From contig JASGDY010000115.1 of NCBI GenBank assembly GCA_047606825.1, positions 1-13,396 on the forward strand: a stretch of DNA of 13,396 bases, in the 5' to 3' direction. Below are positions 1 to 7,326 of the stretch, in pieces. This stretch comes from Rhizosphaericola sp047606825 (lineage in GTDB: Bacteria; Bacteroidota; Bacteroidia; Chitinophagales; Chitinophagaceae). Every line of letters begins with the position of its first letter. Positions within the stretch are counted from its first letter, which is position 1. The translations under genes were made by a program, and so were the position numbers. The notes under the pieces were generated by a model. That model was given only the letters and a program-made list of their open reading frames with translations. It did no database searches and was not told the DNA's origin.

Positions 1-26
1 AGTAAAGAGCTATAATTTTGCTGTCC

Positions 27-85
27 GAAAGCATGATTTATAGATTTTAGACTTGGTAATCCAAAATTATTATAAACATGCTTTC
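27..85. repeat. 9-bp inverted repeat downstream of batD
   Basis: GAAAGCATG (27-35) and CATGCTTTC (77-85) are perfect reverse complements separated by 41 bases. The spacer contains a smaller TTGG-TAAT-CCAA hairpin. It lies 45-100 bases past the batD stop and could form a weak transcript end, but no clear T-tract follows on the minus strand. Nothing else recognisable is in bases 1-130. Confidence 0.3.
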
Positions 86-130
86 CTTTGACTATACACT
101 TCTATAACTAGCAACTTGAGTTAAATAGTA

Positions 131-2131
131 TTATATCCTCGTCCACGTTCTTAGACCATTCAAACCATCAATCAAGCTGAGCTTATCGCTTTCCGAAAAG
201 AGCGGACTGTATAGCCCACGGTTGCACTGGTCTTGCAGAGACTGCATGGCGTGTGCAATGTTTTGCTTTTCCGTTTCGGTTACGGAAGACTGTTGCAACA
301 GTTCCAATAGCTTGTCTTTGGACTGTATTGGGACATGTAGATAGGTTGCCAGAATCTCCTGCGCTGCGGTCGCGCCGAGCGCGTACATTTCGGATTTGTC
401 AGTGCAGAGCATGATTTTCTGTAGCTCTATATCGAAATTCTTTTGTGGTTGGAATACCGGTTGTGCCACTTCTGGTTGATCTGTATTTGCGGTATGTGCG
501 GCCGCATCGGCAACAGGTTCTTTGGGTTGTGTCTTTTCTTTTTTGTCCAGGTTCCAAGGTGCTGCTTGGTCGCTTCTTTGTTGTTCAGTTTCGCTTTTTT
601 TCTTTGGTTTTTTCTTATTTTTTTTCGCTGCTTTTATCGCTACTAAGATCAACAAAAGTGCGACGGCAAGTCCCCCTACAATCTTTGCAATCAAGCTAAT
701 GTCCGTTCCGAACTGGTTGTCATTGTCGACGTTCGTAGGCAATGGAGCGGAAAACTCGACGGTAAACGGGTCGGACTTGATGGTTTTGTATGTACCGTCG
801 TTCGGGTCAAAATAAGAAAACGCTATCGGCGCAAATGCGACTTTTCCCTGCTTGTGGCCGATGAACGGTACGTCAAAAACCTTGGAAACCTGTACGGGAG
901 TACTTCTTTTGTCCACGCTCTGGCTGTCCTTGGGGTCGTAATGCTCAACGCCAGAGGGCCAGGTAACCTGCGGCATCGTAGCTGGCAATAGGTTGCCTTC
1001 TCCAGAGATCTCGATGTGCAAACTATTGTTTTCGCCGACCGACAACAGGGCAGTCCTCGGAGTCGCACGTATATGGAACCTGCCGACCGCACCCGAAAAA
1101 TCCGCCGGACGACCTGCTTCTGGTAACGCCTTAGCCTCTACCGTCACTTCAGGGTTGCGAAGTAACTGTGTATAAGTCTGAGTATGGTATGGGTCGTCGT
1201 AAGTGGCAAAGGGAATCTCGTTGGACGTCTCGACGCTTCCCAACGAAACCGTACCTGATTGCAACGCTGTCAACTGTACTTTGCGGACGAGGAAGGCACG
1301 ATAACGCTTGTTGCCGACCGTGACCATTTCGGGTTGGCTGTCTTTGGTCAAGTCCAATACGCTCACGCCATTGAAAACGGGCTGAGCGGTTACCCTGGAC
1401 TGTCCACCCAGCGCGGAAAATAGTTGGTATGTCACCACAAAAGGCTCGCCCACATAGACGGTCTTTTTGCTTGGTGTTGCCCGGACAAACATGTTGTCCT
1501 TGATTTTTTGCGCTGCCGTTTCGCCTCGATGGAGTACGTTGCCCGATTCCGGTTGGTCTTCCGCGCCATTGCCTGCCAGTTGATCCAACAAAGACTGCAA
1601 ACCCGAAAGCCTACTGCCGGCACCGCCAGAAGCACCGGATGGCGGGACATTTCTGCCGGAGGACTGATTGCTGACGTGTATGGTCGTGCCTGCGCAGGTC
1701 AACTGCTTACCGTCCGCTACGATGGACGCACCAGGAATGGAGAGTGTCCCGGTCTTCTGTGGCATCAACAGGTAGACATAGCCAATGGAAGACGAGCGCA
1801 CGCCGTTGATAATGCTCGTTTCCTGTGAAGTCTGCGGACCGGAAACAATCTGCCAACCGGGAAAATCCGTGACAGAAAGCCGTCCGTTCAGTTCCGATGC
1901 GTTCTGCACAGAATAGGAAACCTGCAAGACTTCGTCCTTTCCGATGGAGCGGCTGGAAACTTCCAGTCTGAGTCCCAACTGGGCAAAAGCGTTCGCCGAA
2001 AACAACAGGGCGAAAACAAGAAAAAATAGATGTCTACCGATACGCAATCTGTACATAGCAAAAGAAACACCAGCTTTTATGACCAATGCGTTTTCATTTT
2101 TGGACAAACGTACAAGAAATTTTTTATTCAT
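131..2131 (-). CDS. batD: BatD family protein (Bacteroides aerotolerance operon type)
   Basis: A 666-residue envelope protein that I recognise as BatD. A hydrophobic signal segment lies at about residues 34-50, ending in NAFAQ. The extracytoplasmic part is rich in beta strands and has the family hallmarks: 'ATPSKKTVYVGEP' near 218-230 and 'FSGAVGRFHI' near 345-354. One transmembrane helix follows at about 478-500, then a very lysine-rich stretch (503-513) and a cytoplasmic tail of about 150 residues. BatD is known from Bat operons with MoxR and VWA-domain proteins; its biochemical role is unclear. No other Bat gene is in the window; downstream partners could lie beyond base 1. The start is uncertain. 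ATG at 2131 follows a near-match -7 box, but ATG at 2056 (MYRLRIGR...) would give a more normal 25-residue signal peptide. The 2131 start codon lies inside an 18-bp inverted repeat. Confidence 0.9.
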   Translation of the reverse strand: MNKKFLVRLSKNENALVIKAGVSFAMYRLRIGRHLFFLVFALLFSANAFAQLGLRLEVSSRSIGKDEVLQVSYSVQNASELNGRLSVTDFPGWQIVSGPQTSQETSIINGVRSSSIGYVYLLMPQKTGTLSIPGASIVADGKQLTCAGTTIHVSNQSSGRNVPPSGASGGAGSRLSGLQSLLDQLAGNGAEDQPESGNVLHRGETAAQKIKDNMFVRATPSKKTVYVGEPFVVTYQLFSALGGQSRVTAQPVFNGVSVLDLTKDSQPEMVTVGNKRYRAFLVRKVQLTALQSGTVSLGSVETSNEIPFATYDDPYHTQTYTQLLRNPEVTVEAKALPEAGRPADFSGAVGRFHIRATPRTALLSVGENNSLHIEISGEGNLLPATMPQVTWPSGVEHYDPKDSQSVDKRSTPVQVSKVFDVPFIGHKQGKVAFAPIAFSYFDPNDGTYKTIKSDPFTVEFSAPLPTNVDNDNQFGTDISLIAKIVGGLAVALLLILVAIKAAKKNKKKPKKKSETEQQRSDQAAPWNLDKKEKTQPKEPVADAAAHTANTDQPEVAQPVFQPQKNFDIELQKIMLCTDKSEMYALGATAAQEILATYLHVPIQSKDKLLELLQQSSVTETEKQNIAHAMQSLQDQCNRGLYSPLFSESDKLSLIDGLNGLRTWTRI

Positions 2132-2164
2132 AGTTTACACAAAGATTGAATAAAAAATTTCTTG
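2113..2164. repeat. Perfect 18-bp inverted repeat over the batD start
   Basis: CAAGAAATTTTTTATTCA (2113-2130) is the exact reverse complement of TGAATAAAAAATTTCTTG (2147-2164), with a 16-base spacer. On the minus strand the batD ATG (2131-2129) sits at the spacer/arm boundary, and one arm encodes the first residues of the longer BatD form. The spacer edge also carries the near -7 match AATCTTTG. It could be an operator, or an RNA hairpin hiding the start codon of a longer transcript. Confidence 0.75.
2140..2147 (-). promoter_or_regulatory. Possible -7 box for batD (AATCTTTG)
   Basis: Read on the minus strand, AATCTTTG matches the Bacteroidota -7 consensus TAnnTTTG except at the first base. 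It ends 8 bases before the ATG at 2131. No TTG-type -33 box is visible at the usual distance. If used, the transcript would have a leader of only a few bases and would not contain the upstream arm of the 18-bp inverted repeat. Confidence 0.3.
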
Positions 2165-2275
2165 GGAATCACTCTTGTCCTATAAAAAACATCAATATTC
2201 AAGAGAAATTTAAAACATATAGTAGGCTATACTTCTCGTAGGAAGGAAATTTCCAGATTTTAAAGATGCGTATAA

Positions 2276-2404
2276 TATGTGACACCTCCATCGGCATTGC
2301 CTATTGCTACCCAGAAGTATAATGAACCAGCCTTGATTACGATTTGTATGTTTTGCGGGAAAAATCATGAAAATGGAGATGTCAATCCAATGTCATTAAC
2401 TTAG
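2276..2404 (+). pseudogene. Possible gene fragment, 42 codons between two stops
   Basis: Plus-strand codons from 2276 (after TAA at 2273) to the TAG at 2402 read Y-V-T-P-P-S-A-L-P-I... and end G-D-V-N-P-M-S-L-T. There is no convincing start. The frame ends inside the left arm of an inverted repeat whose right arm, on the minus strand, encodes M-S-L-T-K-D-V-G-D-D in the same phase. It may therefore be one half of a gene broken by inversion or insertion. I do not recognise the protein, and the frame is short enough to be chance. Confidence 0.2.
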
Positions 2405-2606
2405 AGACTGTTTGAGTTAAGTTTTTCTGTACGGTTTTATATGCTTCCAATACATAAAAACGTGTATTCCTTCCCCGCACAGTCCCCCGCCGCGGCGGGA
2501 GACTGTGCGGGGAAGGAAATAAATAACTCAAACAGCTTCGAAGTTGTTTAGCACCGTTGTAGGTGTCATCACCAACATCTTTCGTTAATGACATTGATTG
2601 TCAATC
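2376..2606. repeat. Nested inverted-repeat element, MITE-like, about 230 bp
   Basis: Three inverted-repeat layers share roughly one centre. The outer arms contain CAATGTCATTAAC (2388-2400) and its exact complement GTTAATGACATTG (2584-2596), with weaker matching outward to about 2376 and 2606. The middle arms are CTGTTTGAGTTA (2408-2419) and TAACTCAAACAG (2524-2535), also exact. The core is a GC-rich 52-bp palindrome. In addition TCTTTCGTTA occurs as a direct repeat at 2578-2587 and 2612-2621. No transposase is encoded. The form suits a non-autonomous mobile element or the remains of one. It occupies most of the 525-base gap between batD and the GH3 gene. The 70-codon minus-strand frame across it (2382-2594) is most likely not a gene. 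Confidence 0.55.
2467..2518. repeat. 52-bp GC-rich palindrome
   Basis: The sequence from TTCCTTCCCCGCACAGTC on the left to GACTGTGCGGGGAAGGAA on the right is a palindrome centred at 2492/2493 on GCCGCGGC. The only mismatched pair I find is 2485/2500. It would form a 26-bp cruciform or RNA hairpin with almost no loop. A decayed relative lies at 5646-5696. Confidence 0.85.
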
Positions 2607-2657
2607 ATCGGTCTTTCGTTAGCCATGCCGCAATAATCTTTTTTCTGTTTTCCCCCA

Positions 2658-5576
2658 CTACTGCAAAATCGCCTCATACACCGCTTCTAATACATTTTCG
2701 CGGACGCGTAACCGGATGATTTTGGAGTTTTCGCCACCGTCGGGATAGACCCTGTTGGAAAGAAAAATGTAAAGAAGTTCCTGTTTCGGGTCAGCCCAGA
2801 TGCAGGTGCCTGTGTAGCCACCGTGTCCAAAGGCTTCGGGAGAGGCGAGACGCGCGGGAGCGGGATTTTTTTCGGAAGCGTTGGTTCGTTCCGGTTTGTC
2901 AAAACCAAGGCCGCGACGGCTGGAGCCGCTGTTGTACGCCGTCCATTGGTCAATCGTTTTTTTCTGGAAGAATTGCTGACCGTTCCATGTGCCGCCATTG
3001 AGGAGCATGAAGTAGAGCTTGGACAAGTCGAGGGCACTACTAAACAAACCAGCGTGTCCTGCAACTCCGCCCATCAATGCAGCGCGCGGGTCGTGGACAG
3101 TTCCCCAAAGCTGTTGTTTGCGGTAGATTTTTTCACGTTCGGTCGGGGCGATTTGCGTTTGGGTGAAACCGTGTTCCAATGGCTGGAACGTCGTGGTGGT
3201 CATGCCGAGCGGTTTGTAAAAATTGTCCGCCGCATATTGGTCCAAAGTCAATCCGGACACAGCTTCCACGATTTCTCCCAATAAGATAAAACTATTGTCG
3301 CTATATACGAATTTGCCTCTTGCCGTGAGCCCGTCGGCACGTATGGCGGAATCTATTTTGGGCAACTGGTCTTTCCGGAAAAACATTTTGTCCGTGACGG
3401 ATACGGAAAAGGAATCGCTTTTCTCCGTCGAAAAATAAGTGGGTAATGGATTGCCAGCTCCATCTAAAAATAATCTGTCAAAAAACGTGTCGGGCTTCAG
3501 TCCTGCCTGGTGCAGCAACAAGTCCCGCACGGTAATCCATGACTTGTCGGAACCCCGATAGAACGGCAAGTAAGTGCCAACCGTGCTGTCGAGACCTATT
3601 TTTCCCTGCTCGACCAAGCGCATGACGCAAACCGTCGTCGCGGATATTTTGGTGCAGGACGCAAGATCGTACAAGTCGTTGGTCTCTATGTGCTGCGTAC
3701 TGTCGTAAGTCTGGTAGCCATAGTTTTTGTAAAAAACGATTTTTCCTTTCCGCGCCACCAACACCTCGCAGCCGGGAAAAGCGTGTGCCGCAATCGCCTT
3801 GTCCACAATCGTGTCGATGGCTTGCAGTTTCTGCGCATCCATGCCGACCGCCTCGGGATAGGTGATACCGACTTTTTCCCTTTTGATACCGAAATTGAAC
3901 TGAAACGCCTCCGAAACCGTCACGGGCAGACGGCCTTTGAAATCAGCCTGCTGCGTCAATGCGTTGAACGCCCCTTTTTGGAAAATGCTGTCGTCTTCGT
4001 AGGCAACCACCAGGTTTTTGGCGTCCTGGAAAAACTTGACGGCATAAGGATTTCCGAAAACGACCGTCGCGGCGTTGAAGTTTTTGTCCACATCATTTGC
4101 CAACTGTACTATCGCGCCGGGAATGCCGAAATTGTTGGCTGGACGTTTGGAAAAATCGTGTATGCCGATATAAACCTTGTCATAATTTTTAGCTTTCAGC
4201 GTAGCGAGTAAGTTCTTGATGTCGCTGTCATCGGCCTTGTAGCTGATATTGTATTGGTCAGCATTGAAATCCTTGTTGAAGGCATTGCCAATTGTCGTGT
4301 TGGAAGTGCTGCCAATGGCAACGTAGGCGGCTTTTCCGATGGCAGGTTTCAATATGGATTCATCGCTTAGGCGCAGCAATGTGATTGCGTTGAGCGCAAC
4401 GGCGGCACGCATCGTCGCCACGTCTTTGCTGAGGTCGGCCAATAGATTGGTCGTGTCGATGACTGGTTTCTGTGAGAGGCTGAGATTGTATTTTGCCAAA
4501 AGCACTTTCTTGACCCGCGCGTCAAGTTCGGATAGAGGGAAACGTCCGTCCTTGACCGCCGCTTCGACTTCCTTGACCGTGCCGTTGATATCGCCGGGCA
4601 GACAGAGCATATCGTTGCCCGCAATCAGCGACTGCACGCCTGCTTTTCCCTGCGGAAAAAACTTGGAAACACCTTTCATTTCCAGCGCGTCGGTGAAAGA
4701 AATCCCCTGGAAACCCAAAGTCTGGCGCAACAGACCGTTGATATTTTTAGGCGACAACGAGGTCGCGAGATTGGGTGTGGAGTCGATTGCCGGGATGGAC
4801 AGGTGCGCAATCATCACGCTGCCGACGCCGTCCTTGAAAAGCTGGCGGAATGGCACAAGTTCCAATGTGTCGAGTGCCGACAGCGGCTTGTTGATGACGG
4901 GCAGGTCGAGGTGCGAATCGACCGCGACGTCGCCGTGTCCGGGAAAATGTTTGGCGGTCGCCATCACGCCCTTGCTCTGTAGGCCCAGCATGATTTGCGA
5001 GCCGTATTGCGCCACGCGGTTTTTGTCCTGTCCAAAAGACCGGAAGCCGATGATAGGATTGTCGGGATTGTTGTTGATGTCTACGACCGGCGCGTAATCG
5101 ACCTGTATGCCGAGGCGTTTGCACTGTTCCGCCATCGCCTGGCCGATGCTGAATACCAGTTCCGGATTGTCCATTGCGCCCATCGTCAACTGGTCGGGAA
5201 ACTTGCCCACGCCCGACACGCGCATACCCAGTCCCGTCTCGCCATCGATACATACCATCAGGGGAATGTCCGACAGTTGCTGCAATCCGTTGATGATGGC
5301 GGCCTGTTCACTTGCGCTGCCTTGGAAAAGACAAATAGAACCGATGCCGTATTTCCGGATTTGTTTTTTCAGTTCCTTATCGTAGAAAATGGGTTTGCCG
5401 TTTTGGATATTACTTTCACGCATGACCATCAACTGGCCGACTTTCTTTTTGAACGACAGTTTGCCGAAAACGCTGTCTACCCATCGGTCCGCCTCCGGAC
5501 TGTGCTGCAAAAACGCCTGACCGTAAGAAAACAAACCCATGACGCATAAAGTAGCCGTTAAAAAAAATCCTTTCAT
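2658..5576 (-). CDS. Exported GH3 beta-N-acetylhexosaminidase (NagZ-like) fused to a beta-lactamase-fold domain
   Basis: A 972-residue two-enzyme fusion. Residues 1-20 are a signal peptide (MKGFFLTATL...SYGQ), which is why I start at the ATG at 5576 rather than 90 bases upstream. Residues 30-365 are a GH3 domain with the NagZ motif KHFPGHGD (209-216), the acid/base dyad D220-S-H222 and the nucleophile D296 in SFTDALEMKG. Residues 390-565 fit the GH3 C-terminal alpha/beta sandwich. Residues 580-972 are a serine beta-lactamase / penicillin-binding-fold domain with S640-C-T-K643, Y758-S-D760 and H918-G-G920. The GH3 part should release GlcNAc from peptidoglycan or chitin-type glycans in the periplasm. 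The second domain may be an esterase, amidase or D-Ala peptidase; beta-lactam resistance is not implied. The fusion is known in Bacteroidota. Palindrome copies lie on both sides. Confidence 0.93.
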   Translation of the reverse strand: MKGFFLTATLCVMGLFSYGQAFLQHSPEADRWVDSVFGKLSFKKKVGQLMVMRESNIQNGKPIFYDKELKKQIRKYGIGSICLFQGSASEQAAIINGLQQLSDIPLMVCIDGETGLGMRVSGVGKFPDQLTMGAMDNPELVFSIGQAMAEQCKRLGIQVDYAPVVDINNNPDNPIIGFRSFGQDKNRVAQYGSQIMLGLQSKGVMATAKHFPGHGDVAVDSHLDLPVINKPLSALDTLELVPFRQLFKDGVGSVMIAHLSIPAIDSTPNLATSLSPKNINGLLRQTLGFQGISFTDALEMKGVSKFFPQGKAGVQSLIAGNDMLCLPGDINGTVKEVEAAVKDGRFPLSELDARVKKVLLAKYNLSLSQKPVIDTTNLLADLSKDVATMRAAVALNAITLLRLSDESILKPAIGKAAYVAIGSTSNTTIGNAFNKDFNADQYNISYKADDSDIKNLLATLKAKNYDKVYIGIHDFSKRPANNFGIPGAIVQLANDVDKNFNAATVVFGNPYAVKFFQDAKNLVVAYEDDSIFQKGAFNALTQQADFKGRLPVTVSEAFQFNFGIKREKVGITYPEAVGMDAQKLQAIDTIVDKAIAAHAFPGCEVLVARKGKIVFYKNYGYQTYDSTQHIETNDLYDLASCTKISATTVCVMRLVEQGKIGLDSTVGTYLPFYRGSDKSWITVRDLLLHQAGLKPDTFFDRLFLDGAGNPLPTYFSTEKSDSFSVSVTDKMFFRKDQLPKIDSAIRADGLTARGKFVYSDNSFILLGEIVEAVSGLTLDQYAADNFYKPLGMTTTTFQPLEHGFTQTQIAPTEREKIYRKQQLWGTVHDPRAALMGGVAGHAGLFSSALDLSKLYFMLLNGGTWNGQQFFQKKTIDQWTAYNSGSSRRGLGFDKPERTNASEKNPAPARLASPEAFGHGGYTGTCIWADPKQELLYIFLSNRVYPDGGENSKIIRLRVRENVLEAVYEAILQ

Positions 5577-5645
5577 CTCGCAAGAGTTTTTATTGTGTAC
5601 TTCGTAGTATGGAAATATGTATGAAGAAAAGGAACTTTCTTTTCC

Positions 5646-5696
5646 CCGCACAGTCTCCCCTCGCAATAGTCGAGACAGGCGGAGGAGACCGTGTGG
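5646..5696. repeat. Degenerate relative of the 2467-2518 palindrome
   Basis: TTCCCCGCACAGTCTCCC begins at 5642 and matches the arm of the palindrome on the other side of the GH3 gene. CCGCACAGTCTCC (5646-5658) pairs with GGAGACCGTGTGG (5684-5696) with two mismatches. The 25-base loop contains its own small CTCG...CGAG hairpin. Decay relative to the near-perfect copy suggests an older insertion. Confidence 0.6.
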
Positions 5697-5807
5697 AGAT
5701 GTTCAAATCCTATACATTACACATTTTTACCCAACGAAGCACATCGTTTGAAAAAATATACCCGCAAAATACGGAAGTTTTTTGGCTTTTTGTAAAAATA
5801 ACCGCAG

Positions 5808-5831
5808 AAAAACGCAAAAGGTGTTTTTTGC
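5808..5831 (-). terminator. Intrinsic terminator of the TlpA-like gene
   Basis: On the minus strand GCAAAA-AACACC-TTTTGC forms a 6-bp stem with a 6-base loop, followed directly by GTTTTT. It lies about 45 bases past the stop at 5877. Confidence 0.55.
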
Positions 5832-5876
5832 AACTATTAATCGATATCAAATGACAACAATGTATGACCTAAACAG

Positions 5877-7082
5877 TCATTCTTTTTTCATATCCGCAGC
5901 GACGACGAAGCCCGTCAATTCTTTTATTTTGCTTTTAAGGCTTCCTTCACCATAATAGCCTGTCCATATATCTTTTATGGTGCCGTCCGGGGCAATCAAT
6001 ACATAGTTGGGAATAACAGTCACGCCATATTTGGCATATATGCCTCTGTTTTCTTGGCCGTCGCTTAGGTTGTTCCATGTCATCTTGAAATAGTCGGAAG
6101 CCTCTTTCCACATTTTCCGGTTGTCGCTGCTAAGGCTGACGACGGTCAGGCTGTCTTTGAGTTTTTCGGCGATTTCTTTCATTTCGGGGACGGAAGCATG
6201 GCAAGGGCCGCAACCGTAGCTCCAGAAATCCAACAAGATGTATCTGCCTTTGAAATCCGCCAAATGATAGGTCCTGCCAGCCAAGTCTGTCAACAGCGTG
6301 TCATACATCGGTTCCCCGGCTTTCACGATATGCGGAGGATATAATATCAATGCAATTTCCTGTCCGTGGACGCTGTTTTTCTCTTCCGGTGTCAGCTTGT
6401 TGTATAGTTTGGTTACGGGAGCGCGAAACGCCTCTACCGAATCCCATTTGATACTACTGGCAACACGGCTTAGAACCTCCATACGCACGGGGTTCATTTT
6501 TCCTTTCTGCAAAAGTGCAAGGTTTTTTTCCTGGACACTACGGTCGACGACTTTGGATGCCTTGTCCAAAGAATCCATACGCATCTTGATTTGTTTCCTT
6601 TCCGTTTTGCTGACGTTTTCTCCGTTGATAATTTTGTCCACAAGAGCTTTTCTCGTTACCGCAAGGCGTTGATACGCATTCAGTGAATCGATATTGGACT
6701 GTATGAAATAAGACCATTCCTTTTGTTCAGGGGCATTGCTTTCGACCGACCAAGTATAAATCAGTTTGTCTTTGCCTTTAATATTTATTTCCGTCCCTTT
6801 TTTTGCCCAAAGTGGCAGGCTCATGGACGGAAAACCTTTGTCGCTGGACATCAGGCTATATTTTTCCGTATGGTCGTTTTGAGGGGTGTATTCGATATGG
6901 AAATGTCCGTTGACCACGCTGTCTCCGGCGACCCGTGTTCCTACGTTTCCTTCCTCTTTAAACAAGGATATATGTGTGCTGTCCTCGATTCCTTCGAGCC
7001 GTCCGTCGATGACAATTTTTTGAGCAGAAGCACTGTGGAAAGCAAGCAGTCCAAGTATTACAACAATGGTATATTTTTTCAT
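5877..7082 (-). CDS. DUF4369 / TlpA-like thioredoxin-family protein
   Basis: A 401-residue exported thiol-disulfide protein. The signal peptide is residues 1-20 (MKKYTIVVIL...SASAQ), which fixes the start at the ATG at 7082; an upstream in-frame start would add 39 residues with no signal character. Residues 21-110 resemble the DUF4369 beta domain often placed before Bacteroidota TlpA proteins. Residues 120-240 are a charged, probably helical linker. Residues 255-395 are an AhpC/TSA-TlpA thioredoxin fold with the redox site C291-G-P-C294 in FWSYGCGPCHASVPEM and the cis-proline P358 in VIPNYVLI. The family reduces periplasmic disulfides, for instance in cytochrome c maturation or stress repair. 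No partner gene is adjacent, so the substrate is unknown. Both cysteines are present, so it should be active. Confidence 0.9.
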   Translation of the reverse strand: MKKYTIVVILGLLAFHSASAQKIVIDGRLEGIEDSTHISLFKEEGNVGTRVAGDSVVNGHFHIEYTPQNDHTEKYSLMSSDKGFPSMSLPLWAKKGTEINIKGKDKLIYTWSVESNAPEQKEWSYFIQSNIDSLNAYQRLAVTRKALVDKIINGENVSKTERKQIKMRMDSLDKASKVVDRSVQEKNLALLQKGKMNPVRMEVLSRVASSIKWDSVEAFRAPVTKLYNKLTPEEKNSVHGQEIALILYPPHIVKAGEPMYDTLLTDLAGRTYHLADFKGRYILLDFWSYGCGPCHASVPEMKEIAEKLKDSLTVVSLSSDNRKMWKEASDYFKMTWNNLSDGQENRGIYAKYGVTVIPNYVLIAPDGTIKDIWTGYYGEGSLKSKIKELTGFVVAADMKKE

Positions 7083-7279
7083 AAAAAAATAAATATTTAT
7101 TCGGTGAAAAGATTGTCTTTTCAATAGGATATGAAAATAGCAAATAGTTGGAAAAAACGGTTCATAAACTTTTAGATGACAGAAGAAGGTAATCTCCATA
7201 GGTATTGGAGTCGCTGGGGTGCATCATAGTCCACAATTCCGCAAATCACGGGGCAATCAGTTTTAAAATTTTATATCGC

Positions 7280-7318
7280 AAAAATCCTTCAAGGTTTCAA
7301 ACACCCTGAAGGATTTTA
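7280..7318 (-). terminator. Intrinsic terminator of the DEAD-box helicase gene
   Basis: AAAATCCTTCA (7281-7291) and TGAAGGATTTT (7307-7317) are a perfect 11-bp inverted repeat with a 15-base loop. It lies 9 bases past the helicase stop, and on the minus strand the stem runs out into TTTTT. Confidence 0.75.
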
Positions 7319-7326
7319 TATTAAAA

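Larger units (their letters stand above)
5577..5876. other. 300-base intergenic region between the GH3 and TlpA-like genes
   Basis: This gap holds, from left to right, the GH3 gene upstream sequence (no strong TAnnTTTG box seen), the degenerate palindrome at 5646-5696, an AT-rich stretch, and the terminator of the TlpA-like gene. A plus-strand frame (5609-5854) crosses all of these and has no protein-like character, so I do not call it. Confidence 0.6.

Noticed and set aside
443..815. Hydrophobic plus-strand frames opposite batD
   Set aside because: The phenylalanine- and leucine-rich translation is the complement of the lysine-rich BatD tail, not a membrane protein.
2382..2594. 70-codon minus-strand frame
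   Set aside because: It begins in one arm and ends in the other arm of the nested inverted repeat and reads through the GC palindrome, so its length follows from the repeat. Its first codons are discussed only in the inversion finding.
4339..5097. 252-codon open frame on the plus strand opposite the GH3 gene
   Set aside because: It is antisense to a gene with complete catalytic motifs, and its translation has no recognisable domain. Long antisense frames are common in GC-richer coding DNA.
2658..5576. Antibiotic-resistance beta-lactamase
   Set aside because: The SxxK / YSD / HGG set is shared by esterases and peptidases of the same fold, and the fusion to GH3 points to cell-wall or glycan turnover.
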